A stretch of DNA of 64,000 bases. Origin: Planctomycetota bacterium. GTDB lineage: Bacteria > Planctomycetota > B15-G4. The notes under the pieces were generated by a model. That model had not been told where the DNA came from. It saw only the letters and a program-made list of their open reading frames with translations, and did no database searches. The DNA lies in the NCBI GenBank assembly GCA_029259715.1, contig JAJDEP010000019.1, positions 186,001 through 250,000 of the forward strand, in the 5' to 3' direction. Of this stretch, positions 16,668 to 25,244 are shown piece after piece (position 1 is the stretch's first letter; each line of letters begins with the position of its first letter). The translations under genes and the position numbers were made by a program.

Positions 16668-18362
16668 ATGCGGCTCTGGAAGCGCCTCGCTCTGTTCCTC
16701 GCCGTGCTGGCCGTCGTCGGGATCCTGGCCGAGGTGGTCATGCAGGTCCTGTGGGCCGACGGCGAGGAATTCGAGTTCCGCTTCCGCACCGGCACCGAAG
16801 TGGGCGCGAACGCCTCGACCCCCTTCCGACTCCACCACGAGCGCTTCTACACGCTCAAGAGCCACAACCGCGCCTCGGACGCGCACGCCGGCCCCTTCGC
16901 CACCGATGCGTGGCCCTTCCGGGGCCGGGTGGGAACACCGCTCCCCGACTGGATGCCGCGGGTCGCTCTGGTGGGCGACAGTTGCGTCTACGGCGTGGGC
17001 CTGCGACCCGCCGAGACCCTGGCGGCCCAGGTCGCCGAGGCGCTGAAGGACCGGGGACTGCCCCCCGATCGCGTCGCCGTGCTCAACTTCGGCGTCACCG
17101 GCTACTCCACCGTTCAGATCCTGGCCCTGCTGCGGGAGGCCATCGAGCGGGTCGGCCCCGACGCGGTCGTCCTCTATCCAGGGGCGTGGAACGACCAGAT
17201 GGCCGCGATCCTCGAGCCCGACCACGTGATGCTCGAGCGGCGGAAGAATCCGACGGCGTGGCAGCAGGTCGTGCAGAGCTCGCGCATCCTCACGTCGCTG
17301 CAGTTCTTCACCGAGTCGATCCCCACCGAGGAGATCATCGCGGCCTGGGAGGCCGGCGAGCCCTTGCGGGGCTGGCGCGTCCCGGCGGCCTTGCTCGATG
17401 CGAACGTGCGCACCATGGTCGCGCTGGCCGGCGAACACGGCGCGCCCACGGTGGTCATCGTGCCGCACCAGCCGGCCATCACCCGCACGACCTATCCGCG
17501 CACCCTCGCCGATGCGGACGCCGTGCGCGCCGCCGCGCGGGAGGCCGGCGCCACCCTCGTCGACGGCCCGCGGGTGCTGACGGCGGACGGCCGCAGCGAC
17601 GACGACAACTTCGTCGACTTCGTGCACCCGGGAGCCGAGGCCGTGGCGCGCCTCGCCGCCGCCGTCGCCGAGGCCGTCGCGCCCGCGCTCGCCGAGGCGG
17701 TGGGCACCCGGGGCCCCCGCCCCGCGAGCCCCCTCGCCATCGAAGCCGTGACACCCGCACGCACGGCGGCTTTCGGCGACGTCCCGCTCACGGTGACCCT
17801 GGCCGGCTGGTCGCAGGATGCCCCCCTGCCCGCGGTGACGGTGGGGCACGCGCCGTTGCTCGACCTGCGCGCCTCGGGCCCCCACACCGTGACGGGCCTC
17901 CTGGGCGCCAACGCCGGCGGCACCCATGACGTGGTCGTGCAGACCGCCGCGGACGCCGCCGTCCTGTCGGACGCGTTGCGCAGCGAGGCCCCGACCCTGG
18001 CCGTGGAGCCGCTCGACGGCGGGGCCCAGGCGGTGGTCACGTCCCGGCCCGGCGATCACGTGCGCTTCTTCGGCTCACCCATCCCGCGCGCGGCGCCCAA
18101 GGCCACGAGCATCGGCACATGGCACCTGCCCGGGAGCTGGTCGAAGCCCGACGACCCGGCCATCTTCGCCTTCGACGTCGAGGTCGGCGACGACGGGCGC
18201 GCCGTGGCGGCCCTCCCGCCGGCCGCGCTCGCCGCGGACGAAGCCGAGCCCTTCCACCTGCAGGCCCGGGTCGCGCCGCGCGGGGAGAGCCTGGACGACG
18301 GCGCCACGGTGGTGGCCACGCCGCGGGTGCGTTGGCCGTCCCCCCCCGCGGACGGCCGCTGA
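16668..18362 (+). CDS. SGNH/GDSL-type hydrolase with C-terminal beta domain
   Basis: A 564-aa protein. An N-terminal membrane helix (LALFLAVLAVVGILAEVVMQ) is followed by an SGNH hydrolase domain: block I GDSCVYG with Ser105, a downstream Gly in FGVTGYSTVQ, block III-like GAWND, and the block V Asp-His pair in DFVHPGAEAV. This is consistent with an extracytoplasmic esterase or acyl hydrolase acting on a sugar or lipid. The C-terminal ~200 residues are beta-rich repeats without catalytic motifs. The start was chosen at MRLWKRLAL so the anchor is N-terminal; an extra 18 residues in frame look random. Confidence 0.85.
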   Translation: MRLWKRLALFLAVLAVVGILAEVVMQVLWADGEEFEFRFRTGTEVGANASTPFRLHHERFYTLKSHNRASDAHAGPFATDAWPFRGRVGTPLPDWMPRVALVGDSCVYGVGLRPAETLAAQVAEALKDRGLPPDRVAVLNFGVTGYSTVQILALLREAIERVGPDAVVLYPGAWNDQMAAILEPDHVMLERRKNPTAWQQVVQSSRILTSLQFFTESIPTEEIIAAWEAGEPLRGWRVPAALLDANVRTMVALAGEHGAPTVVIVPHQPAITRTTYPRTLADADAVRAAAREAGATLVDGPRVLTADGRSDDDNFVDFVHPGAEAVARLAAAVAEAVAPALAEAVGTRGPRPASPLAIEAVTPARTAAFGDVPLTVTLAGWSQDAPLPAVTVGHAPLLDLRASGPHTVTGLLGANAGGTHDVVVQTAADAAVLSDALRSEAPTLAVEPLDGGAQAVVTSRPGDHVRFFGSPIPRAAPKATSIGTWHLPGSWSKPDDPAIFAFDVEVGDDGRAVAALPPAALAADEAEPFHLQARVAPRGESLDDGATVVATPRVRWPSPPADGR

Positions 18363-18409
18363 GCCGGGCCGGGTCCGCCTGGTCCGACCGGTCAGCGAGA
18401 TCGCCCGGC
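18363..18409. terminator. GC-rich inverted repeat between convergent genes
   Basis: GCCGGGC at 18363-18369 pairs with GCCCGGC at 18403-18409, immediately after the SGNH stop and before the convergent gene's stop. The loop is long (33 nt) and no T-tract follows, so terminator function is uncertain. Confidence 0.3.
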
Positions 18410-18426
18410 CGGCTCGGTCAGCGCGG

Positions 18427-19806
18427 TCAGCGTGGGGCGCGCGGTGACGCCAACCACGGGGCGTCGTAGACGTCGATGAAAGCCGGCGCCACACCGGAGC
18501 CCGTGTCGCCGTCCTCGACGAGCGTGAACAGGAAGCCCAGCGGGCTCGGGCCGGCATCATCGCCCCGTGCATTGAACGGGCTGCGCCCCCAGCGCACGCC
18601 ATGGGCCTGAAGCTCGAAGGCGACGAACTCGCCCCGTTCGAGGTCGTACGTCGCGTGACCGAGGAGCTGGCTCAGCAGACCCCGGGGCCAGGGCCGGTCG
18701 GGCTTCCAGTCGTTGTCGCCCAGGCGCCAGACGCCGTCGGCCACCGCGCGGCTCTTGCCCTCGATGACGATCTCGACCCGGGCGCCGACGACGGCCACCA
18801 CCCGGCTGTGCAGGTGCGAGCCCTGCACCTCCTCGCGCGCGTAGGGCATGCCCTGCCCGATGACCGCATCGACGAGATGAAAACGCGCCAGACGCTCGGT
18901 CACGGCGAGCGGCAGCGGGTGCACCGCGCCGACCTCCAGGGTCTCGGGCAGCCAGGCCCGCGCCTCCTCCCGCGAGAACCAGGCGTGGTCCCGGTTCCAC
19001 TTGGTGCCGCGCGGGTCGGTGGGATCGAGGGACGTCGGCAGGTCGCGCAGGGTCACCCGTAGGACCAGGCCGCCCTCGGGACGATTCCATTCCCAGCGGT
19101 GGGCCGGCACCGGATGCTCGGCGCCCGCTTCGCGGGGTGCGGTCACCGGCGGCGCCGAACGCTCGGACGCCTCGAGGGCATCCCAGGTCGCCAGCCCCTC
19201 GCGCAGCATCTGCGCCACCGCCTCGGCGTTCAGCGAGTTGATCGACGCCAGCAGACGCCCGCCCGGGGTCGCCAGGTAGATGCCCTGTCGCGTGCCGCCC
19301 TTGCCACTGTAGTGGCCGCCGTCCGCCATGCTTTGGAAGGCGAGGCTCTCGCCGTCGTCACCCCGCTGCAGCTTCCACACCTCGTCGGCGCACGGCACGG
19401 TGCGACGCACGAGGGCGCGCACCGCCGGGTCCGACCAGACGAGCTCACGGCCCGCCACGCCGTTGCCTCAGGTACACCCCAGCGGGTGTCCGTTCATGCC
19501 CCACATGAGCAACGGCCGCTCCTGCTCGGCGGCCGCCGCGAGACCGGCCGCGAACGACGGGAGCCACGGGATGGTCTCGAAGGCACGCTCGTCGGCATCG
19601 GCCGCGATGTGCAGACGCCAGGCGTCGAAGTTCTCAAGGAACAGGTTGGTGGCGAGCACCGGTTCGGTGGCGACGCCGCTGCTGCGCGGGGCCGGGGTGG
19701 CATCGGCGCGGGCATCGGCGGGTCCGGCCTCGGCGCAGGCGCCGGTCAGCGCCAGGGCCGCGAGCGTCATCGACAGCGCCAGCAATTGCTTCACTCTGAG
19801 CATCAT
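18427..19806 (-). CDS. Probable selenoprotein, thioredoxin-like, C-x-U motif (in-frame TGA)
   Basis: Two same-frame reading segments are joined by a single TGA at 19468-19470. Read as selenocysteine they give one 459-aa protein. It has an N-terminal signal sequence (LLALSMTLAALALTGAC), a short linker, and a beta strand then RPLLMWGMNGHPLGC, with Cys111-Thr112-Sec113. The sequence continues GNGVAGRELVWSDPAVRALV without interruption. The placement after a hydrophobic strand and before a helix is that of thioredoxin-fold active sites. The start has GGAGGAG five bases upstream. C-terminal residues 200-459 form a second, unrecognised beta-rich domain. phoA lies 75 nt upstream on the same strand. 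A conventional annotation would call a truncated 5' protein plus a 343-aa hypothetical starting at an internal GTG. The alternative is a nonsense mutation, but the downstream half is long and intact. Confidence 0.75.
19447..19470 (-). promoter_or_regulatory. Candidate SECIS hairpin just after the TGA (weak)
   Basis: Starting five bases after the TGA (minus strand) there is ACGGC/GCCGT with a 7-nt loop GTGGCGG. The loop begins with G, as in bacterial SECIS elements, but lies nearer the TGA than is typical. An alternative pairing GGCC/GGTC slightly further downstream gives a 12-nt G-starting loop. RNA folding would be needed to choose. Confidence 0.35.
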
Positions 19807-19881
19807 CCCCGCTCCTCCCGCGAAGCCGGCTCCCCCTGAAGACCGGCTGGCCGCCATGCTAGCAACGCACCGTGCCAGTGG

Positions 19882-21255
19882 TCAGGGAAGCTCGGTCGGC
19901 AGCGGTGGCGGTGGCGGAGGCGACTCCGGAGGCGGCGGTGTCCCGATCTCCAGTCCCAGCCAGGCGGCCAGTGCCGCCCCGATGTGCGTATTCGGGTGCA
20001 CGCCTTCAAAGGCCTCGGCGCCGGGGCCCACGGCATGCACAGGCACCTCGACCGCCGTATGACCGCGCGTCGTCCAGGCCAGGCGCGTGCGGGCTGTGAC
20101 GATGTCGATCAGCGCGCCGTAGGCCCGACCGAGGCGGGCGCGCTCGGGCCCCTCCAACGCCGCGGCCAGCGCGGCGATCTCTGCGTCTTCCGGGGTCGCG
20201 AAGCCGAGCTGATCGGTGAGGGCCTCCCGGGGCTGCACGGCGCCCGACACGAGGTCGGCGGCGAGCAATGGGAAGGAGGTCGTCGCGCTGCGCAGCGGCT
20301 CGAGGTCGAGGTCGTGGAAGGCCGCGCCCGTGGGCGCCCAACCCAGGGCCAGCCCCCCCGTCTCGTGATCCGCCGTGGCGACCACCAGTACCTGTCCCCG
20401 GGCCCGGGCCCGTTCGACGACGGCCGCGAACGTCGCGTCGAAGGCGAGCGACTCGTGCACCTGGGCGGCGGCGTCGTTGTTGTGGCCGGCGTGGTCGATC
20501 TTGCCGCCCTCGACGACGAGCAGGAAGCCGTCGTCGTCGTCCTCCAACCGGTCGAGGGCCGCGAGGGTCATCTCCGCCAGGCTGGGTTCGCTCGCGGCGA
20601 TGGCCTCGTCGTGATCGATGACGTAGGACATGTGGTCTTCGTGGAACAGGCCGAGCACCGGCGTGCCGGCCGCGGCCAGGCCTTCGCGATCGAAGACGAC
20701 CTCGCCCCCCGCCGCCGTCCATTCGTCGATCAGGTTGCGACCGTCGACGCGCCGACCGCCGAGGTCAAACGGCACGAACTCGCGCGCACCGCCTCCCAAC
20801 AGCACCTCGGCGCCGCTCAGGATCTGCTGCGCCGCGATGTCCGCCTCGAGCGAGCGATTCGGCACGTGGGCGGTGAAGGCCGCCGGCGTGGCATGGGACA
20901 AGCGCGTGTTGGTGACCACGCCGGTGGCGAGCCCGCGCGCCTCGGCGGCCTCGAGCAGGGTGATCAACCGGGCGAACTCCGCGTCGACGCCGATGGCCTC
21001 GTTGACCGAGTTGACGCCCGTCGCCATGGCCGTGGCCGTGGCGGCCGAGTCGGGGGTTACGGCCCCCACCGGCGCGACGGTGATCGCACCCAATCGGGCC
21101 GCGTCGAGGGCCAGGGGCTCGCCGGCGTAGGCCCGCGCCAGGCCCACGGCCGAGGTGCCGAAGCCATCGCCGATCATGAGCACGACGCCCCGCGCGGGGG
21201 CCCGGCAGCCGGAGGCCAGGACGAAGGCGGCGAGGATCAGGATCCGGGCGGACAT
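19882..21255 (-). CDS. phoA: Alkaline phosphatase family lipoprotein
   Basis: A 457-aa phosphomonoesterase. Signal sequence with lipobox LASGC; the metal-binding start GVVLMIGDGFG; nucleophile Ser in the TPDSAATATAMATG motif; FHEDHMSYVIDHD; a metal-ligand block VEGGKIDHAGHNND; and the late His motif TADHETGGLALGW. All main PhoA catalytic positions are visible, so it should be active in the envelope. The C-terminus ends in a proline-rich tail (GTPPPPESPPPPPPLPTELP), unusual for the family and possibly a wall or surface linker. It is divergent from mqnC; the probable selenoprotein follows 75 nt downstream. No PhoB box was recognised. Confidence 0.9.
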   Translation of the reverse strand: MSARILILAAFVLASGCRAPARGVVLMIGDGFGTSAVGLARAYAGEPLALDAARLGAITVAPVGAVTPDSAATATAMATGVNSVNEAIGVDAEFARLITLLEAAEARGLATGVVTNTRLSHATPAAFTAHVPNRSLEADIAAQQILSGAEVLLGGGAREFVPFDLGGRRVDGRNLIDEWTAAGGEVVFDREGLAAAGTPVLGLFHEDHMSYVIDHDEAIAASEPSLAEMTLAALDRLEDDDDGFLLVVEGGKIDHAGHNNDAAAQVHESLAFDATFAAVVERARARGQVLVVATADHETGGLALGWAPTGAAFHDLDLEPLRSATTSFPLLAADLVSGAVQPREALTDQLGFATPEDAEIAALAAALEGPERARLGRAYGALIDIVTARTRLAWTTRGHTAVEVPVHAVGPGAEAFEGVHPNTHIGAALAAWLGLEIGTPPPPESPPPPPPLPTELP

Positions 21256-21351
21256 GAGCGCGCCATGGTCCCATCGGGGCTGCCCCGGTGCGAGTGTTCC
21301 CCGGTCCCCGAGTGCGGCGTCCCCTGCGCCGAAATGCTAGAAACGGCGTCG

Positions 21352-22542
21352 ATGAATGACCCCGCATTCGCCTCCATCGCCGCGAAAGTGGCGGACGGCG
21401 TCCGGCTCGACGAGGCCGACGCCCTGTTCCTGCTGCGGCACCCCGACCTGCCCGCCATCGGCCGGCTGGCCGACCGCGTGCGCGCCCGGCGCCATCCGGC
21501 CCGCGAGGTCACCTACATCGTCGACCGCAACATCAATTACACCAACGTGTGCGTGACACTGTGCAAGTTCTGCGCGTTCTACCGACGGCCGGGCGACGCC
21601 GAGGGCTATGACCACCCGCTCGAAGTGATCTACGAGAAGATCCGCGAGACCAAGGAGTTGGGCGGCACCCAGATCCTGCTCCAGGGCGGCCACCACCCCG
21701 AATACGGCATCGAGCGCTACGAGGCGCTGTTCCGGGGCATCAAGGACAACGAGTCGATCCACATCCACGGCCTGTCGCCCAGCGAGATCCTGCACTGCGG
21801 CAAGGTCAGCAAGCTGCCGCTGGCCGACGTGATCCGGCGCATGCGCGCAGCGGGCCTCGATTCGGTGCCCGGCGGCGGCGCCGAGATCCTGGTCGACCGC
21901 GTGCGCAAGATCATCTCGCCGCTCAAGACCATGAGCGACGAGTGGCTGGGCGTCATGCGCGAGTGCCACCACCAGGGCCTGCGCACCACGGCCACCATGA
22001 TGTTCGGCCACGTCGAGACCCTCGAGGAGCGGGTCGAACACATGCGCCGCACCCGCGAACTGCAGGACGAGACCGGCGGCTTCACCGCCTTCATCTCGTG
22101 GACCTTCCAGGCCCCCCACACCGAGATGACCGACGTCGCCATGGTGGGCGGCTTCGATTACCTGCGCACCGCCGCCGTCTCGCGCCTCTACATCGACAAC
22201 ATCGAGAACTTCCAGGCCAGCTTCGTGACCCAGGGCATCGACGTGGCCGGCGTGGCGCTCAACTTCGGCATGAACGACATCGGCTCGGTGATGATCGAGG
22301 AGAACGTCGTCTCCGCCGCGAATTGCGAGTGCCTCGCCAACATCGAGGAACTCGAGAAGACCGCCCGGGCGGCCGGATTCACGCCGCGCCGGCGCAACAT
22401 GTTCTACGACCGCGTCGACGAGCAGGGGCGCGTGGCCGAGCGCCATCACGATCCGTACTGGGTCGAGCGCAGCGGCCACGCCGATGCCCGCCCCGCCGCC
22501 ATCGAACGCGAGTTCGCGGCGTTGGAGACGGCGGCCGGCTGA
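21352..22542 (+). CDS. mqnC: Cyclic dehypoxanthinyl futalosine synthase (radical SAM)
   Basis: A 396-aa radical SAM enzyme of the futalosine menaquinone pathway. The signature YIVDRNINYTNVCVTLCKFC carries the CxxxCxxC cluster ligands, followed by AFYRRPGDAEGY. Further family blocks are ILLQGGHHPEYGIERYE, IHIHGLSPSEI, DSVPGGGAEIL, TTATMMFGHVET and GGFTAFISWTFQAP. It converts dehypoxanthine futalosine to the cyclic intermediate. The ATG at 21352 gives MNDPAF; longer in-frame sequence upstream is antisense to phoA. It is divergent from phoA; the next plus-strand genes are an inactive S9-like gene and mqnE, so the menaquinone genes are close but not contiguous. Confidence 0.94.
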   Translation: MNDPAFASIAAKVADGVRLDEADALFLLRHPDLPAIGRLADRVRARRHPAREVTYIVDRNINYTNVCVTLCKFCAFYRRPGDAEGYDHPLEVIYEKIRETKELGGTQILLQGGHHPEYGIERYEALFRGIKDNESIHIHGLSPSEILHCGKVSKLPLADVIRRMRAAGLDSVPGGGAEILVDRVRKIISPLKTMSDEWLGVMRECHHQGLRTTATMMFGHVETLEERVEHMRRTRELQDETGGFTAFISWTFQAPHTEMTDVAMVGGFDYLRTAAVSRLYIDNIENFQASFVTQGIDVAGVALNFGMNDIGSVMIEENVVSAANCECLANIEELEKTARAAGFTPRRRNMFYDRVDEQGRVAERHHDPYWVERSGHADARPAAIEREFAALETAAG

Positions 22543-22554
22543 GCGGCGGTATGG

Positions 22555-22597
22555 CTCGCGCGAGGAGCTGAGGCTCCGGCGAGGACTCGATGAGTCC
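22555..22597. repeat. Three consecutive short inverted repeats after mqnC
   Basis: Directly downstream of mqnC: CTCGCGCGAG (palindrome, 22555-22564), GGAGC-TGAG-GCTCC (22564-22577) and GGACTC-GAT-GAGTCC (22583-22597). The last two are each followed by GGC. No T-tract follows. They may act as an mRNA 3' structure or weak terminator. Further on, a 6-bp hairpin CTGCGG/CCGCAG (22697-22713) sits in the 5' leader of the S9-like gene. Confidence 0.5.
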
Positions 22598-22799
22598 GGC
22601 ATGAATCGGCCGCACTCACAAGACCGTCAGGAAATCCGGGGGTAGACTCGTCTAGGGTCCGCTGGCCTCCCGAACCCGAATCGGTCGGCGCCCCTGCTGC
22701 GGTCTCGCCGCAGTTCTCCTCAGCACACTCCCCCCTTCATCCGAAGACGAAGTCGCCTCCCCCGAAATCGGGCGGCTTCGCCAGAAAAGGAGTGCAGCC

Positions 22800-25223
22800 A
22801 TGCTGCGCGCCTCCAAGCATTCTCCATCCCCTCATGGGCGTGGTCCGTCCCTGCTGCTCGCTGCCGCCCTCCTCGTCGCGGCGGGCGACGCCACGGAATC
22901 CGACGCCCTCGTCGCGCCGCCCGCGGTCGCACCGGTGCTCCCGCCTGCGGCCACCGATCCTCCGACGCTCACCGACAACGAGACGGCAGCCCCCGCCGAC
23001 GACGACACGCTCGCCGACCTCGGCGGCATGCCCGCCATCTGGCGGCGCAACGATGGGATCCTGCTCGAGGACATCCCGTTGATCCCCGAGCGGGTGTACC
23101 GGCAACGCTGGACCTATGAGCGCATCGGCCGCGCGACCTCTCCGCGCTGGATGGCCGACGGCGGGATGCTCTACGACCTCCAGCCCCTCGACGAGGGCGA
23201 CGGCAGCCGACTGCAGCTGGCCCACATCGACCGCTTCAACGGCGACACCGACCTGATCACGCTCGATGGCGAGTTCATCGTCTACGACTCGATCCGCCCC
23301 CACCCGCTGCGCAACGGTTTCCTATACATCCGCTGGCGCGCCCTCAATGAGCAGGAGCTCGCCGAGGAGCTGGCCCGCGCCGAAGAGCAGGCCCGCACCG
23401 ACGACGGGTCCGCGGACGCCCTCGACAACGTCGAGGCCGGCACGGAGACCGACGACGACGCGCGTGCGGCCGCAGCTGAGTCATCCCTCGGCGACGCCCC
23501 CTCCGACCCCCGCGGCGTGCTCGAGCTGCTGTGGCACGACCTCGAGCTCGACAGCTCGCTCGTGCTGGCCGACCACCTCGCGCCCAACGCCCGCCCGATC
23601 TTCACCCGCGACGGCCGTTGCGCCCTCTTCTCCCGGGAGAAGCCGGGGTCCGAGGAGCAGACCTCCCCGCGCAGCGAGCTGTTCATCGTGCCCCTGAGCG
23701 CGCCGTTCGACTTCAAGCCGGTGCCGGCGGACGTCGACTTCCTGCACCCGCGGGCGTGGTTCCCCGACGGTCGGCGCCTGCTCGTGCAGCACCCCTACCA
23801 CCTCGACACGTGGGTCTCGATCCTCGACACGGAGACCGGTGAGCTGCACCCGCTCGAGTCCGTCGGCGACCCGCACTTCTCGCACCAGGCCGTGCCCTCT
23901 CCCGACGGCACCCGGGTCTACTTCGTCTCCACCCGCGACGCCCGCCAGCGGCGCCTGTGGGAGTACGACATCCTGACCGGCAAGCGGCGCGCGGTGAGCG
24001 CCGACATCCCCTGGGACGTCGACACCTTCGCCCTCTCGCCGGACGGACGGCACCTCGCCCTCAGCGTCAACGAGGACGGCTACGGCGTCCTGCACGCATT
24101 CGACCTCGAGACGGGCAACCCGTTGCCCGTGCCTCCGCTGCCCGAGGGCGTGGTCGGCGACCTCTCCTTCCACCCCTTCACCAGCGAGCTGGCCGTCACC
24201 GTGGACGCGCCCATGGCTCCGGCCGACGTCTGGTCGATCAACCTGCGCACCACGACCCGTCGCCGCTGGACCGAGACCGACCTGGACGGCCTCACGCCCG
24301 ACGACTTCATCGCCCCCGAGCTGGTGAGCTTCCCGACCTACGACAGCGACGGCGATGCACCCCGGCAGATCCCGGCCTTCGTGTGCAAGCCGGAGGGCAT
24401 GGGTCCGTTCGCCGTGCTCATCACCCTGCATGGCGGGCCCGAGGCCCAGTATCGGCCCTACTTCAGCTCCGGTGTGCAGCACCTGGTGAACGCGCTGGGC
24501 GTGGCCGTCGTGGCCCCCAACGTGCGCGGGTCCAGCGGCTACGGCGCCGGCTACGCCTCACTCGACGACCGCCAGCGGCGCGGCACGGCCATCAAGGACA
24601 TCGGCGCCCTGCTCGACTGGATCGAGACGCGCCCCGACCTCGACGCCCGCCGCGTGGCCGTCTCCGGCGCCGACTACGGCGGATGGCTGGCCCTCGCGTC
24701 CCTCGACCGCTACGGCGACCGGCTGCTCGGCGGCATCGCCGTGCGCCCCATCACCGACTGGACCACCTATCTCGCAAAGTCCGACGTGAAGGAACGCCGC
24801 ATCCTGCGGCACGAGTTCGGCGACCTCGACACGCCCCAGCTGCGCCTCGAGCTCGAACGCCTCTCGCCCCTGCCCAAGGCCCACCGCCTGCAGCGCCCCC
24901 TGCTGCTCGCCGCCGACGACACCGACCCCCGCCGTCCGGCCACCGAGGTGCGCATGCTGGCCAAGCGCGTGCGGCGCAACGACGCCACCGTGTGGCTGAT
25001 GCTGGCCGAGGACGAGCGCGGCGTCTTCGAGCGGGAGCGGAACAAGCCCCTGCTGGGTGTGGTCACGACCCAGTTCCTCAAGCACGTGCTGCTCGGCAAC
25101 GGCGATCCGGGGCCCGAGAGCGCCCCCGTCGCGGCGACCCCGGAGCCACTCACCCCGACCATCCCGCCCACCGAGGCCCCGCCCGTGGCCGCCAGCCTCC
25201 TGGCCGATTCCGGCGGCGGCTAG
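22800..25223 (+). CDS. S9 prolyl-oligopeptidase-like protein, catalytic residues lost
   Basis: An 807-aa secreted protein with AAAAGGAG as ribosome site. Signal-like N-terminus, an Asp/Glu-rich insertion near residues 180-235 (e.g. ARTDDGSADALDNVEAGTET), a beta-propeller region (HFSHQAVPSPDGTRVYFVST, FALSPDGRHLALSVNED), then an alpha/beta-hydrolase domain (LHGGPEAQYRPYF, APNVRGSSGYGAGYASLDD). The nucleophile elbow, normally GxSxGG, reads GADYGGW with Asp625 in place of Ser. The His region, normally like DEGHGF, reads AEDERGVFERERNK with no His. The enzyme therefore should not act as a serine peptidase. It lies between mqnC and mqnE, 21 nt from the latter. A binding or scaffold role is inference. 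Confidence 0.88.
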   Translation: MLRASKHSPSPHGRGPSLLLAAALLVAAGDATESDALVAPPAVAPVLPPAATDPPTLTDNETAAPADDDTLADLGGMPAIWRRNDGILLEDIPLIPERVYRQRWTYERIGRATSPRWMADGGMLYDLQPLDEGDGSRLQLAHIDRFNGDTDLITLDGEFIVYDSIRPHPLRNGFLYIRWRALNEQELAEELARAEEQARTDDGSADALDNVEAGTETDDDARAAAAESSLGDAPSDPRGVLELLWHDLELDSSLVLADHLAPNARPIFTRDGRCALFSREKPGSEEQTSPRSELFIVPLSAPFDFKPVPADVDFLHPRAWFPDGRRLLVQHPYHLDTWVSILDTETGELHPLESVGDPHFSHQAVPSPDGTRVYFVSTRDARQRRLWEYDILTGKRRAVSADIPWDVDTFALSPDGRHLALSVNEDGYGVLHAFDLETGNPLPVPPLPEGVVGDLSFHPFTSELAVTVDAPMAPADVWSINLRTTTRRRWTETDLDGLTPDDFIAPELVSFPTYDSDGDAPRQIPAFVCKPEGMGPFAVLITLHGGPEAQYRPYFSSGVQHLVNALGVAVVAPNVRGSSGYGAGYASLDDRQRRGTAIKDIGALLDWIETRPDLDARRVAVSGADYGGWLALASLDRYGDRLLGGIAVRPITDWTTYLAKSDVKERRILRHEFGDLDTPQLRLELERLSPLPKAHRLQRPLLLAADDTDPRRPATEVRMLAKRVRRNDATVWLMLAEDERGVFERERNKPLLGVVTTQFLKHVLLGNGDPGPESAPVAATPEPLTPTIPPTEAPPVAASLLADSGGG

Positions 25224-25244
25224 GGGATCGCTATAACGGGTGCC

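Noticed and set aside
18427-19458. A stand-alone 343-aa gene starting at the GTG after the TGA
   Set aside because: It begins in the middle of a thioredoxin-like domain, with no ribosome site; joining through the TGA gives a start, signal peptide and active site.
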